Shown here one piece after another: positions 8,520-16,995 of a stretch of 64,000 nucleotides of DNA. The DNA is from Amorphus orientalis (GTDB taxonomy: Bacteria; Pseudomonadota; Alphaproteobacteria; Rhizobiales; Amorphaceae). The first letter of the stretch is position 1. Each line of letters opens with the position of its first letter. The notes beneath the pieces are model-generated. The model saw only the letters and a program-made list of their open reading frames with translations, had not been told where the DNA came from and searched no databases. The position numbers were made by a program, and so were the translations under genes. Location of the stretch: NCBI RefSeq assembly GCF_030814015.1, contig NZ_JAUSUL010000002.1, positions 1,240,001-1,304,000 on the forward strand. Reading direction: 5' to 3'.

Positions 8520-9323
8520 TCAGCCGAGCCGTTCGATCATCGCCATCGCAGCCGCCGGGTTCAACGCCTTGTGGCCGGAGATGAAATAGACGAACACATC
8601 GCGCGGCGTTTTCCCGGCGGCGTCCGCGACCGTCTCCAGATCGTCCGGCGCGCCGCCCGCCGCCCACGCCCTCGCCCGCTGCGCCCAGCGATCGAGATCG
8701 TCAGCCGCATAGCCTGCCGGCTCGGTCTCCACCGTTCCCATCGCCCGGACATAGACGAACGACGCGGTGACGTCGGCAATCTGCGGATAGGCGCTGTCGC
8801 AGGCGATCACGACGGCCACGCCGTAGCGCCGGAGAAGATCGACGAACGCCGGCACACGGAAGCTGTCGTGCCGAACCTCGACGACGTGACGGAGCGGCCG
8901 CCCGTCCACCTCTTTCGGAAGAAGATTCAGAAACGCCTCGAAGTCATTGGCATCAAAGGCTTTCGTCGCCGCGAACTGCCAGTTGATCGGGCCGAGCTTG
9001 GGGCCCAGCTCGCCGACGCCGCTGTCGAAGAAGCGGGCAACGGAATCGCCCGCCTCGGCCAGCACGCGCCGGTTCGTTGCGAAGCGCGGGGCCTTCAGCG
9101 CGAAGACGAAATCGTCCGGTGTCTCGTCGCGCCACTTGGCGAAGGTCTCCGGCTTCTGGCTGCGGTAGAAGGTGCCGTTGACCTCGATCGAGGTCAGATG
9201 CCGGCTGGCATGCTCCAGTTCGCGCGCCTTGGGAAGCTTTGGGGGATAGAAGGTCTCCCGCCAGGGCTCGTAGGTCCAGCCGCCGATCCCGACGCGTATG
9301 GATCCCGTCTCGTGCCTTGCCAT
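8520..9323 (-). CDS. DUF72 domain-containing protein (YecE family)
   Basis: A 267-residue soluble protein of the DUF72 (YecE-like) family, a TIM-barrel-like fold of unknown activity. Recognisable blocks are IRVGIGGWTYEPWRETFYPP near the start, IEVNGTFYR, FALKAPRFATNRR, a HVVEVRHDSF strand and a C-terminal VYFISGHKALNPAAA. The length is usual for the family. It is convergent with ugpE. No operon partner lies close by. Confidence 0.88.
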   Translation of the reverse strand: MARHETGSIRVGIGGWTYEPWRETFYPPKLPKARELEHASRHLTSIEVNGTFYRSQKPETFAKWRDETPDDFVFALKAPRFATNRRVLAEAGDSVARFFDSGVGELGPKLGPINWQFAATKAFDANDFEAFLNLLPKEVDGRPLRHVVEVRHDSFRVPAFVDLLRRYGVAVVIACDSAYPQIADVTASFVYVRAMGTVETEPAGYAADDLDRWAQRARAWAAGGAPDDLETVADAAGKTPRDVFVYFISGHKALNPAAAMAMIERLG

Positions 9324-9413
9324 CTTACCCCTCGTCCGCTGTCCCGGTCCGCAGAAGACGCATGGGCGGAACCGGATTCCACCCGTTTTCGTTTGCTGGC
9401 TGTCCCGAAACTG

Positions 9414-9764
9414 TCAGTACGGCCCGTTCTTGTAGATGCGGTCGAGGACCGACTGGATCGAGGCGATGTTGGCTTGATAGGCGGAGGCAATGCAGGAGAC
9501 GCTCGACCCGCACGCGGCGCGCTTCTTCAGGAAGGCCTGTTCGCCGTCCTGCAGGTCGCCTCGCTGACCCATGGCGACGAGATTGCGGGCGACCTCGTAG
9601 AGGGTCGCGTTCTTCACGTCGAGGTTCGCGAGTTGGCGGCTGTCGCAGATCGCTTTTTCGTCCGGCTTCGAGGCATTGGCGCAGTCAAAGCTCTGGGCCC
9701 CGGCCGGACCGGACAGAACGAGCGCCGTTGCGGCGCCAAGGATCGCAAGTGAAATACGGGTCAT
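9414..9764 (-). CDS. Secreted LprI-like (DUF1311-type) small Cys-rich protein
   Basis: A 116-residue protein with a signal peptide (about residues 1-23, ending SGPAGA) and a small helical domain with paired cysteines (FDCANASKPDEKAICDSRQL and a later CGSSVSCIASAY). The pattern of cysteines and the LANLD motif match the family annotated as lysozyme-inhibitor LprI-like. A periplasmic location is expected. The specific function here is unknown; inhibition of lysozyme is only a family-name inference. It is separately transcribed from its neighbours judging by the gaps of 90 and 155 bases. Confidence 0.72.
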   Translation of the reverse strand: MTRISLAILGAATALVLSGPAGAQSFDCANASKPDEKAICDSRQLANLDVKNATLYEVARNLVAMGQRGDLQDGEQAFLKKRAACGSSVSCIASAYQANIASIQSVLDRIYKNGPY

Positions 9765-9870
9765 GGGACTTCCTCAACGATGACCGGCCAACGCGGCCGG
9801 GACACGAACCAATCCTATGGCAGAGCGGTTACCGGCCGATGTCGCCGTCTCCATCGCGGACGGCTGCAAG

Positions 9871-9893
9871 AAAAAGGGCGCCCGTGGGCGCCC
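9871..9893 (-). terminator. Rho-independent terminator of the glycine-zipper lipoprotein gene
   Basis: On the minus strand an 8-bp stem GGGCGCCC / GGGCGCCC with a 2-base centre is followed by TTTTT. It lies 27 bases after the lipoprotein stop codon. Confidence 0.85.
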
Positions 9894-9919
9894 TCAAGGC
9901 CGTCTTCTCTCCTTGCCGA

Positions 9920-10189
9920 TCAGCAGGAGACGCGGACGAGCTCACCGTACTGATTGCGGACGTAGCAATCTTCCTTCGGCGCCGTCGCCACGCCGGCCGC
10001 ACCGCCGGCAGCCGCGCCGATCAGACCGCCGGCAACCGCGGAGCCGACATCGCCGCCGCCGATGATCGCGCCCGTCGCGGCGCCGAGACCGCCACCGATG
10101 AGCGCACCGGTCGCGCCGCGCTGAGTCTGAGTTTCCGTGCAGGCACCAACCATCAGTCCGAGAATGACTGGAACAATGAGAATCCGCAT
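9920..10189 (-). CDS. Glycine-zipper lipoprotein
   Basis: An 89-residue protein with a short hydrophobic leader and a lipobox-like VGAC at residues 14-17, so it is probably an outer-membrane-anchored lipoprotein. The middle (about residues 25-68) is a glycine zipper, with GALIGGGLGAATGAIIGGG and GGLIGAAAGGAAG. The tail carries two cysteines (DCYVRNQYGELVRVSC). Such proteins associate with or insert into membranes; the specific role is unknown. A terminator follows directly. Confidence 0.8.
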   Translation of the reverse strand: MRILIVPVILGLMVGACTETQTQRGATGALIGGGLGAATGAIIGGGDVGSAVAGGLIGAAAGGAAGVATAPKEDCYVRNQYGELVRVSC

Positions 10190-10216
10190 GACCGCTCCTC
10201 TGCTTTCGTTCTCTGC

Positions 10217-10245
10217 GTTGACGAGATACGACTTTCCCTCGATAC
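10217..10245 (+). promoter_or_regulatory. Possible promoter of the PfkB kinase gene
   Basis: TTGACG at 10217-10222 is followed after 17 bases by GATACG. The position, in the 160-base gap between two divergent genes, is suitable. The match to a -10 box is weak, so this is tentative. Confidence 0.25.
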
Positions 10246-10349
10246 GGTAAACGCCAATTTTTAGCGGGACAAATTCAAGCCGAATGATGGCCGGATGCGT
10301 CCCTTGCCGGCCGCGTCCCGAACCGCACCCAAGTCATGGAGATTGACGC

Positions 10350-11243
10350 ATGGAGGCCCTCTTCATCGGGCAGGCCTATATCGACATCACCTTTCTCACC
10401 GATCGGATCCCGATGGGTGACGAAAAGACGATCGCCGACGACTATTCCGTCTCCTTCGGCGGCAACGCGGTCACGGCCGCCTTCGCCTGCAGCAAGCTCG
10501 GTCTGTCGCCGGACATCATCTGCCAGATGGCCGACGACTGGCTGTCCCGGATGCTGCGAGAAATGGCCTATCGCTACGGCATCACGATCCACAGCCGGAA
10601 GGTAAAGGAGGCGTCCCTCTCCTTCATCATGCCGAACGACGGCAAGCGCGCGATCGTCCGCTGCCGCGACGACGACTACCTCCACCCCTTCCCGAACCTG
10701 AACCTGGACGGCTGCCGCGGTCTGCATCTCGACGGCCACATGGCCGATGCGGCCCTTCACTACGCGAAGATCTGCCGGGAATCCGGAATTCTGACGTCGC
10801 TGGATGGTGGCGCGGTCCGCTCCAACACCGACGAGCTTCTGGAATTCATCGACGTTGCCGTGGTGTCGGAACGCATGTGCGAGCAGATGCGCGTGTCGCA
10901 GACCGGAATGCTGGAACTGCTGAGGGCCAAGGGCTGCAAGGTCGGCGGCGTGACGCTCGGCGAACGGGGCCTGGTCTGGTACGAGGGCGACGAGGCCCCG
11001 CGCTGGATGCCCGCCCTGTCGGTGCCGTCGGACAAGGTGATCGACACCAACGGCGCCGGCGACGTGTTCCATGGCGCCTACATGTATTCCGCCATGGCGC
11101 GCCCGGAGGAATCCTGGGAAGAGCACTTCGCGTTCGCGCGCGCCGCTTCCGCCCACGCGGTCCAGCATCTCGGCAACGAGGACAGCCTGCCGACCGTCGC
11201 CGATATCGAGTTCAGCCGGAAGAACTTCAGCGACGCGGCCTGA
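10350..11243 (+). CDS. PfkB-family carbohydrate/nucleoside kinase
   Basis: A 297-residue ribokinase-fold kinase. The N-terminal substrate region has VSFGGNAVTAAFACSKLG (about residues 34-51) and the C-terminal catalytic motif is DTNGAGDVFHGAY, with the anion-hole GAG and catalytic base Asp238. It phosphorylates a sugar or similar alcohol with ATP in the cytosol; the substrate cannot be read from the sequence. A GGAG lies eight bases before the ATG. Its end overlaps the convergent small membrane protein gene by 17 bases. It stands apart from the ugp operon, so a joint pathway is not implied. Confidence 0.85.
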   Translation: MEALFIGQAYIDITFLTDRIPMGDEKTIADDYSVSFGGNAVTAAFACSKLGLSPDIICQMADDWLSRMLREMAYRYGITIHSRKVKEASLSFIMPNDGKRAIVRCRDDDYLHPFPNLNLDGCRGLHLDGHMADAALHYAKICRESGILTSLDGGAVRSNTDELLEFIDVAVVSERMCEQMRVSQTGMLELLRAKGCKVGGVTLGERGLVWYEGDEAPRWMPALSVPSDKVIDTNGAGDVFHGAYMYSAMARPEESWEEHFAFARAASAHAVQHLGNEDSLPTVADIEFSRKNFSDAA

Positions 11244-11544
11244 CGACGACGGGTACAAGCGCCGGGATCGCCCCGCTCGGGGCCCGGTGCGGCCGCTGCG
11301 GCGGATGGCGATCGGTGTCGCCAAGGCTCATAATCGCCGCTCCCATCGAGGCGCTGGTCAGCGTTACAAGGAACCCGAACAGAAGCATCACGGTCGGAAG
11401 GACCGGGTTCGGGGACTCCATGACGAGGCCCCGGATGCCGGCGAGATCGGTGGCAAACAGCGCGGCGACCACCACCACGGTCGCCGCGGCCCCGACGAGC
11501 CAATGACGGACCAGAAAAAGAACAAGCTCGCGGTCGCGGTTCAT
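11227..11544 (-). CDS. Small two-span membrane protein, hypothetical
   Basis: A 105-residue protein with two hydrophobic segments (about residues 12-34 and 46-72, the second containing PTVMLLFGFLVTLTSASMG) and a basic, Pro-rich tail. A conserved-looking GAAIMSLGDTD follows the second segment; similar small proteins are common in alphaproteobacteria. Function unknown. The last 17 bases overlap the 3' end of the pfkB-family gene on the other strand. Confidence 0.6.
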   Translation of the reverse strand: MNRDRELVLFLVRHWLVGAAATVVVVAALFATDLAGIRGLVMESPNPVLPTVMLLFGFLVTLTSASMGAAIMSLGDTDRHPPQRPHRAPSGAIPALVPVVVRPRR

Positions 11545-11702
11545 GACCGGCTCCCATCAATGTTGGACGCCGTGAAAGTAGGGCACCCGGGCCCCCGGGA
11601 GTAGACCCGAATTCGCGGCGCGCCGTCGCATCCCGGGCCCACGCGAAATCACCAACCACGCATTCTTTTCGGGATCATCGATCCACGAGGGGTTGTCGCG
11701 CG

Positions 11703-11738
11703 TATATCTCGTCGTCATATAAAGGACGTAGATATATC
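11703..11738. promoter_or_regulatory. AT-rich inverted repeat, candidate PadR operator
   Basis: TATATCTCGTC at 11703-11713 and the reverse complement of TATATCTACGTC near 11725-11736 form an imperfect dyad with one unpaired base. A further TATATC overlaps at 11733-11738. It lies 60-95 bases before the PadR gene in an unusually AT-rich patch, the expected place for autoregulation. Confidence 0.5.
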
Positions 11739-11797
11739 GAGCCTATATATGCAAGGGTCCGCCCCGGCGCCGTCCGGAGCGGTTATGCGAGCACCAC

Positions 11798-12364
11798 ATG
11801 AACGTCAGAACACTCTGTCTCGCCATTCTTCAGGCTGGCGACACCACCGGCTACGACATCAAAAAGATGTCTGTGGAAGGGAAATACAGCTATTTCGTGG
11901 ATGCGAGTTTCGGCTCGATCTATCCGGCGCTCGCCCGGCTCGAGGCTGACGGCCTCGTCACGGTCCGGGAAGAGGCCCAATCGGGAAAACCGGCCAGGAA
12001 GGTCTATTCGATCACTGACGCCGGGCGGGAAGCGCTCATCAGGGAATTGACCGACGATCCGGAGCCCGACGTGTTCCGATCGCCGTTCCTGCTCGTCGCG
12101 ATGAACGCAGAGCTTTTGTCGCGCGGGCAACTCGTGAGGGTGATCGAGGCCCGGATCGCGGAAATCCGCGGGGAACTCGATCATCTCGCTTCGATCGCCG
12201 CAGGGACGGATCATGCCGGCGCCCACTGGATCTGCCGGTACGGCCAGAACTGCATGAAAGCGTCACTGGATTTTCTCGAGGCCAACCGCGCCGAGCTTGA
12301 AGCCATGGCCAGCGGGGAAGCCGAAGACACAGCGCAGCCTGCCGCACGCGCGGCGGTTCGATAG
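11798..12364 (+). CDS. PadR-family transcriptional regulator
   Basis: A 188-residue regulator. Residues about 1-75 form the PadR winged helix (LAILQAGDTTGYDIKKMSVE, then SIYPALARLEADGLVTVREE and a YSITDAGREAL wing); the rest is a helical dimerisation domain of the Vir_act_alpha_C type. PadR proteins usually repress adjacent efflux genes and respond to small phenolic or toxic compounds. Here the gene sits 11 bases before an RND pump, so control of that pump is likely. The inducer is unknown. Confidence 0.85.
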   Translation: MNVRTLCLAILQAGDTTGYDIKKMSVEGKYSYFVDASFGSIYPALARLEADGLVTVREEAQSGKPARKVYSITDAGREALIRELTDDPEPDVFRSPFLLVAMNAELLSRGQLVRVIEARIAEIRGELDHLASIAAGTDHAGAHWICRYGQNCMKASLDFLEANRAELEAMASGEAEDTAQPAARAAVR

Positions 12365-12375
12365 GGGGATCGATC

Positions 12376-13494
12376 ATGCGCTTCAGGATCAGAGGCTCGA
12401 TTGCCGCCGCTGTCGTCATCACTGCGGCCATCGCCGGCTGGATGAGCACCGGCGACGTCGTCATCGGCGGACAGGCCGATTCACCGAACGCGGTGCCGCC
12501 CCCGGCCGAACGCACGGCCGAAGGCGATGCCGCACCGTTTCGCGTCGAAGTGACGACCATTCAGGCGGAGGACCGGCGCACGACCCTTCAGATGCGCGGC
12601 CGCACCGAGGCGGATGCGACAGTGCCGGTGCGCGCGGAGACGCGCGGCCGGGTCGCGGAGCGGAGGATCTCTGCCGGTGACGAAGTGGCCGAGGGCGACG
12701 TGCTGTGCCAGCTCGACAAGGGCGTGCGCGAGGCCCAGCTCCTGCGGGCGAAGGCCGAGGCCGCCAAGGCCGAGCTCGACTATGACGCCGCGAGCAAACT
12801 CCGCGAACGCCAGTTCGAATCCGACACGCGCGTCGCCGCGACGAAGGCGGCTCTGGATGCCGCCCGGGCGACCGTGGCGGAAGCGCAGCTCGAGCTGGAC
12901 CGGACCACGATCAAGGCGCCGGTCGCCGGGACCGTCGAACAGCCGATGACCGAAACCGGCGAGATGCTGTCGATCGGCGACGTGTGCGCAACCCTGGTCG
13001 ACACCGACCCGATGAAGATCACCGGCCAGATTTCCGAGCGCGATATCGGCAAGCTGAAATCGGGCATGGAGGCGGACGTCTCGCTGGTCACCGGCGAGAC
13101 AGTCACCGGCAAGATCAGCTTCATCTCCAAGACCGCCGATCCAGCCACCCGGACGTTCACCGTCGAGATCGAGGTTCCCAACCCCGATGGCGAGCTGCGC
13201 GACGGTGTGACCGCGCTGGCCACCATTCCGCTTCCCCCGGTGAGGGCCCACCGCCTGTCGCCCGGAATTCTCACGCTCTCGGATGCCGGCGACGTCGGCG
13301 TACGCGCCGTCACGTCGGACGACAAGGTTGTCTTCCACCCGGTCTCGATCCTGGGCCATGGCAAGGACGGGATCTGGGTCGAAGGCCTCCCCGACGCCGT
13401 GACGGTGATCTCGGTCGGCCAGGATTACGTGGTTGAAGGCGAAACGGTCGAGCCCGTGAACTCCGGCGCGCTGGCCCGGGGGACCCGCTCGTGA
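12376..13494 (+). CDS. RND efflux periplasmic adaptor (HlyD/AcrA family)
   Basis: A 372-residue membrane-fusion protein. An N-terminal hydrophobic segment (about residues 9-30) anchors or exports it; then come a biotinyl-lipoyl half (VPVRAETRGRVAERRISAGD), a helical hairpin rich in Ala/Glu/Lys (about 112-175), and the closing lipoyl strand TTIKAPVAGTVEQPM. The barrel and membrane-proximal domains follow. It links the inner-membrane pump encoded next to an outer-membrane channel that is not encoded here. The stop overlaps the GTG start of the pump gene. Confidence 0.88.
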   Translation: MRFRIRGSIAAAVVITAAIAGWMSTGDVVIGGQADSPNAVPPPAERTAEGDAAPFRVEVTTIQAEDRRTTLQMRGRTEADATVPVRAETRGRVAERRISAGDEVAEGDVLCQLDKGVREAQLLRAKAEAAKAELDYDAASKLRERQFESDTRVAATKAALDAARATVAEAQLELDRTTIKAPVAGTVEQPMTETGEMLSIGDVCATLVDTDPMKITGQISERDIGKLKSGMEADVSLVTGETVTGKISFISKTADPATRTFTVEIEVPNPDGELRDGVTALATIPLPPVRAHRLSPGILTLSDAGDVGVRAVTSDDKVVFHPVSILGHGKDGIWVEGLPDAVTVISVGQDYVVEGETVEPVNSGALARGTRS

Positions 13495-16400
13495 TCGACG
13501 CCCTCGAGCAGATCATCCGGCACCGCCGGACGGTGCTGACGATCATGGTCGTCAGCATCGCCGCCGGCATCTTCGCCTATCTGGCGATCCCGAAGGAGGC
13601 GAACCCGGACATCGACGTCCCGGTCTTCTATGTGTCCATCACCCAGCAGGGTGTCTCGCCCGAAGACGCCGAGCGCCTGCTCGTCCGTCCGATGGAAACG
13701 GACCTCAGGAGCCTCGACGGCCTCAAGGAACTGACCGCGATCGCCTCGGAAGGCCATGCCGGCATCATCCTGGAGTTCGAGGCCGACTTCGACAAGGACA
13801 CCGCTCTCGCGGACGTCCGCGACAAGGTCGATCAGGCGAAGGCCGAACTCCCCGACGAGGCCGACGAGCCGACGATCAACGAGACCAACTTCTCGCTCGT
13901 GCCGACGATCACGGTCGCCCTGTCCGGCGACGTGCCGGAGCGCACGCTCTACCGCCATGCGCGCCAGCTCAAGGACGAGATCGAGGCGATCGAGACGGTG
14001 CGCGAGGCCAATCTCAAGGGCCACCGCGAGGAGCTTCTGGAAGTCGTCATCGACCGGACGGCCCTGGAATCCTACGACGTCACCCAGGACGAACTGATCC
14101 GGGCTCTGACCAACAACAACCAGTTGGTGCCGGCAGGCTTTCTGGACACCGGCCAGGGCCGCTTTCAGGTCAAGGTCCCAGGGCTGGTGGAAAACCGCGA
14201 GGACGTGTTCTCGCTGCCCATCAAGCAGAACGCGGAAGGCGTGGTCACCCTCGACGACATCGCCGACGTCCGCCGGACGTTCAAGGATCCGTCCGCCTTC
14301 ACCTACGTGAACGGCAAGCCGGCGATCGCCATCGACGTGGTGAAGCGGCTCGGCACCAACATCATCGAGAACAATCAGTCGGTGCGCGACGTGGTCGCCG
14401 CAACGACGGCCGACTGGCCCGAATCGATCCGGGTCGATTATCTGCTCGACCAGTCCGGCTTCATCTACGAGGTGCTCGGCTCGCTGGAATCCTCGATCAT
14501 CACGGCAATCTGCCTGGTGATGATCATCGTGGTCGCGGCACTCGGCCTGAGGTCGGCTCTCCTGGTCGGCCTGGCGATTCCGACCTCTTTCCTGCTCGGC
14601 TTCCTGATCCTCACCGCGCTCGGCATGACCGTGAACATGATGGTCATGTTCGGTCTGGTGCTCACCGTCGGCATGCTGGTCGACGGGGCGATCGTGATCG
14701 TAGAGTACGCCGACCGGAAGATCGTAGAAGGCATGCCGCGCCGCGAAGCCTATATCCGTGCGGCCCGGCTCATGTTCTGGCCGATCACCTCGTCCACGGC
14801 GACGACGCTGGCCGCCTTCCTGCCGATGCTGCTTTGGCCCGGCGTCGCCGGCGAGTTCATGAGCTATCTGCCGATCATGGTGATCATCGTGCTGACCGCC
14901 GCTCTGGTCACCGCCATGATTTTCCTTCCCGTGGCCGGCGGCATCTTCGGGCGCGGACCGGCCTCGGCGGAAGAGCAGGCCGCAGCCAAGCGCCTGAGCG
15001 CATCGGAGGATCTCAATCCGGATTCCATTCCCGGCCTGACGGGCGTCTACGTACGCGCCCTGCACTGGCTTGCCGGGACCGTCACCGGGAATCTGGTGAC
15101 GCTGGCTGCTGTGGTCGGCGTCTCCGTGGTCATTATCGGGGCCTTCGCGCAAAACGCCCAGGGCGTCGAGTTCTTCGTCGACGAAGAGCCGGACGTGGCG
15201 GTCGTGCTGGTCTCCGCGCGTGGCAACATGTCGGCCACGGAAGCCAGGGCCCTAGTCGGCCAGGTCGAGAATGAAGTTCTGGCGATCGAAGGGGTCGACA
15301 ACGTCGTCATGAACGCCTACCCGAGCGGCGGCTCATCCGGCGAAGGATTCCAGGTCGCCGGCGTCAACGACAAGCCGGCAGACGTGATCGGCGAACTGCA
15401 GCTCGAACTGGACGACTTCTGCTGCCGGCGCACGGCGGCCGAGATCTTCGCGGAAATCCGGGAGCGCACCGCTCCGATCCCCGGCATCAAGACGGAAGTC
15501 CGCAAGATCGAAGGCGGGCCGCCGACCGGCAAGGACATCCAGCTCGAGGTCAAGGGCAACAACTACGACCAGGTGGAGACCGTCACCGGCCGCCTGCGGG
15601 AGCACTTCGACACGGTTCCCGGCCTGCGCGACATCGAGGACGGACGTCCCCTCCCCGGCATCGAATGGCAGCTCGACATCGATCGCGAGGAGGCCGGCCG
15701 CTACAACGCCTCGATCGCCCCCGTCGGCTCGATGATCCAGCTCGTGACCACCGGCGTTCTGATCGGCACCTACCGGCCGGACGATTCCGACGACGAGATC
15801 GACATCCGGGTCCGCTTCCCCGAGGACCAGCGGACGCTCGACCAGTTCGAAAGCCTGCGGCTGAAAACGCCCAACGGCCAGGTTCCGATCGCCAACTTCG
15901 TGGACGTCACACCGTCGCAGCGGGTGTCCTCGATCACGCGCAAGGACGGGTCCTACGCCATGTCGGTGAAGGCCGACGTCATCCAGAGCGAAGGCTACGA
16001 TCCGAACGCCAAGATCGCGGAGCTGCAGGAGTGGCTCTCGACCCAGGACTGGCCGTCCGGCATCTCCTTCAAGTTCCGGGGCGCCGACGAGGACCAGCAG
16101 GAATCCGGCGCCTTCCTGATGAAGGCGATGCTGGGCTCCCTGTTCCTGATGTTCATCATCCTGGTCACCCAGTACAACTCGTTCTACCAGACCGCCATCA
16201 CGCTCTCGACGGTCATCCTGTCGGTGCTCGGGGTGCTGATCGGCATGACGATCACCGGGCAGAAGTTCTCCATCATCATGACCGGGACCGGCGTGGTGGC
16301 GCTCGCCGGCATCGTCGTGAACAATGCCATCGTCCTGATCGACACCTACAACCGGATGCGGGAGGACGTGAGCGATCCGCTGATCGCGGTTCTGAAGACG

Positions 16401-16742
16401 GCCGCCCAGCGGCTGCGCCCCATCCTGCTGACGACGATCACGACGATCGCCGGCCTCATTCCGATGGCGACCGAGGTCAACCTGGACTTCTTCAACCGGA
16501 CCGTTGCGGTCGGCGGGATCACGTCGATCTGGTGGATCCAGCTGTCCACCGCGATCATCTTCGGCCTGGGCTTCTCCACCCTCCTCACCCTGGTGGTGGT
16601 GCCTGTCGCCCTGGCAGCCCCGTCGGTCTGGAGCCGCAAGGCGGGAGCGCTCTGGCGCAAGATACGGGGTCGACGTGGGTCAGGCACGGGTCCGTCGGAG
16701 CCGTCGGGCCAAGGCCCCAGCTATCCCCAGCCGGCGGAATAG
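13491..16742 (+). CDS. RND efflux transporter permease (AcrB-type)
   Basis: A 1083-residue inner-membrane proton antiporter with the two-fold RND layout: a single span at the start (RTVLTIMVVSIAAGIFAYLA), a large periplasmic loop, a block of spans around residues 325-500, a second loop and a final block from about 875. The start is GTG in a GTGA overlap with the adaptor. In the fourth span the motif reads LVDGAIVIVEYADRK, so there is one Asp (398) where AcrB has two adjacent Asp residues; this form is common in related pumps. Substrates are unknown. No outer-membrane factor gene follows. Confidence 0.88.
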   Translation: MIDALEQIIRHRRTVLTIMVVSIAAGIFAYLAIPKEANPDIDVPVFYVSITQQGVSPEDAERLLVRPMETDLRSLDGLKELTAIASEGHAGIILEFEADFDKDTALADVRDKVDQAKAELPDEADEPTINETNFSLVPTITVALSGDVPERTLYRHARQLKDEIEAIETVREANLKGHREELLEVVIDRTALESYDVTQDELIRALTNNNQLVPAGFLDTGQGRFQVKVPGLVENREDVFSLPIKQNAEGVVTLDDIADVRRTFKDPSAFTYVNGKPAIAIDVVKRLGTNIIENNQSVRDVVAATTADWPESIRVDYLLDQSGFIYEVLGSLESSIITAICLVMIIVVAALGLRSALLVGLAIPTSFLLGFLILTALGMTVNMMVMFGLVLTVGMLVDGAIVIVEYADRKIVEGMPRREAYIRAARLMFWPITSSTATTLAAFLPMLLWPGVAGEFMSYLPIMVIIVLTAALVTAMIFLPVAGGIFGRGPASAEEQAAAKRLSASEDLNPDSIPGLTGVYVRALHWLAGTVTGNLVTLAAVVGVSVVIIGAFAQNAQGVEFFVDEEPDVAVVLVSARGNMSATEARALVGQVENEVLAIEGVDNVVMNAYPSGGSSGEGFQVAGVNDKPADVIGELQLELDDFCCRRTAAEIFAEIRERTAPIPGIKTEVRKIEGGPPTGKDIQLEVKGNNYDQVETVTGRLREHFDTVPGLRDIEDGRPLPGIEWQLDIDREEAGRYNASIAPVGSMIQLVTTGVLIGTYRPDDSDDEIDIRVRFPEDQRTLDQFESLRLKTPNGQVPIANFVDVTPSQRVSSITRKDGSYAMSVKADVIQSEGYDPNAKIAELQEWLSTQDWPSGISFKFRGADEDQQESGAFLMKAMLGSLFLMFIILVTQYNSFYQTAITLSTVILSVLGVLIGMTITGQKFSIIMTGTGVVALAGIVVNNAIVLIDTYNRMREDVSDPLIAVLKTAAQRLRPILLTTITTIAGLIPMATEVNLDFFNRTVAVGGITSIWWIQLSTAIIFGLGFSTLLTLVVVPVALAAPSVWSRKAGALWRKIRGRRGSGTGPSEPSGQGPSYPQPAE

Positions 16743-16751
16743 CAGATCCCG

Positions 16752-16791
16752 TACGGCGCCGCGTTTCTTGATGTGAGAGCGCGGTGCCGTA
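16752..16791 (+). terminator. Long hairpin after the RND pump operon
   Basis: TACGGCGCCGCG (16752-16763) pairs with CGCGGTGCCGTA (16780-16791) over 12 positions with one G-T pair, enclosing a 16-base loop. It starts 9 bases after the permease stop. The following TATATCT is only weakly T-rich, so this could be a terminator or an mRNA-stabilising hairpin. Confidence 0.45.
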
Positions 16792-16995
16792 TATCTCGTA
16801 GCGACGTCGGTCGGGCCGGCCATCGGTTTATCGGAGATCGGAGCGGCCCGGCTCCCAATCCGGACGGGCATGCCCGCCCAGTCCCGGTTCGGCCGGTGAT
16901 TTTCCGGCCGCATGTTCCACCATCCAGTGGTCTCCCCCGTCCCTGCCTTCGGTACCGGGCGTCACGGCCGCGCTGACGAAAGCACACATCCCCGC

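Noticed and set aside
13425-15152. A 575-codon minus-strand open frame opposite the RND permease
   Set aside because: His/Asp/Arg-rich antisense reading without domains.
16912-16995. Longer Atm1-type protein starting at 16912
   Set aside because: The extra 28 residues do not resemble the family, and neither start has a strong ribosome binding site; the shorter form matches the known exporter N-terminus better.
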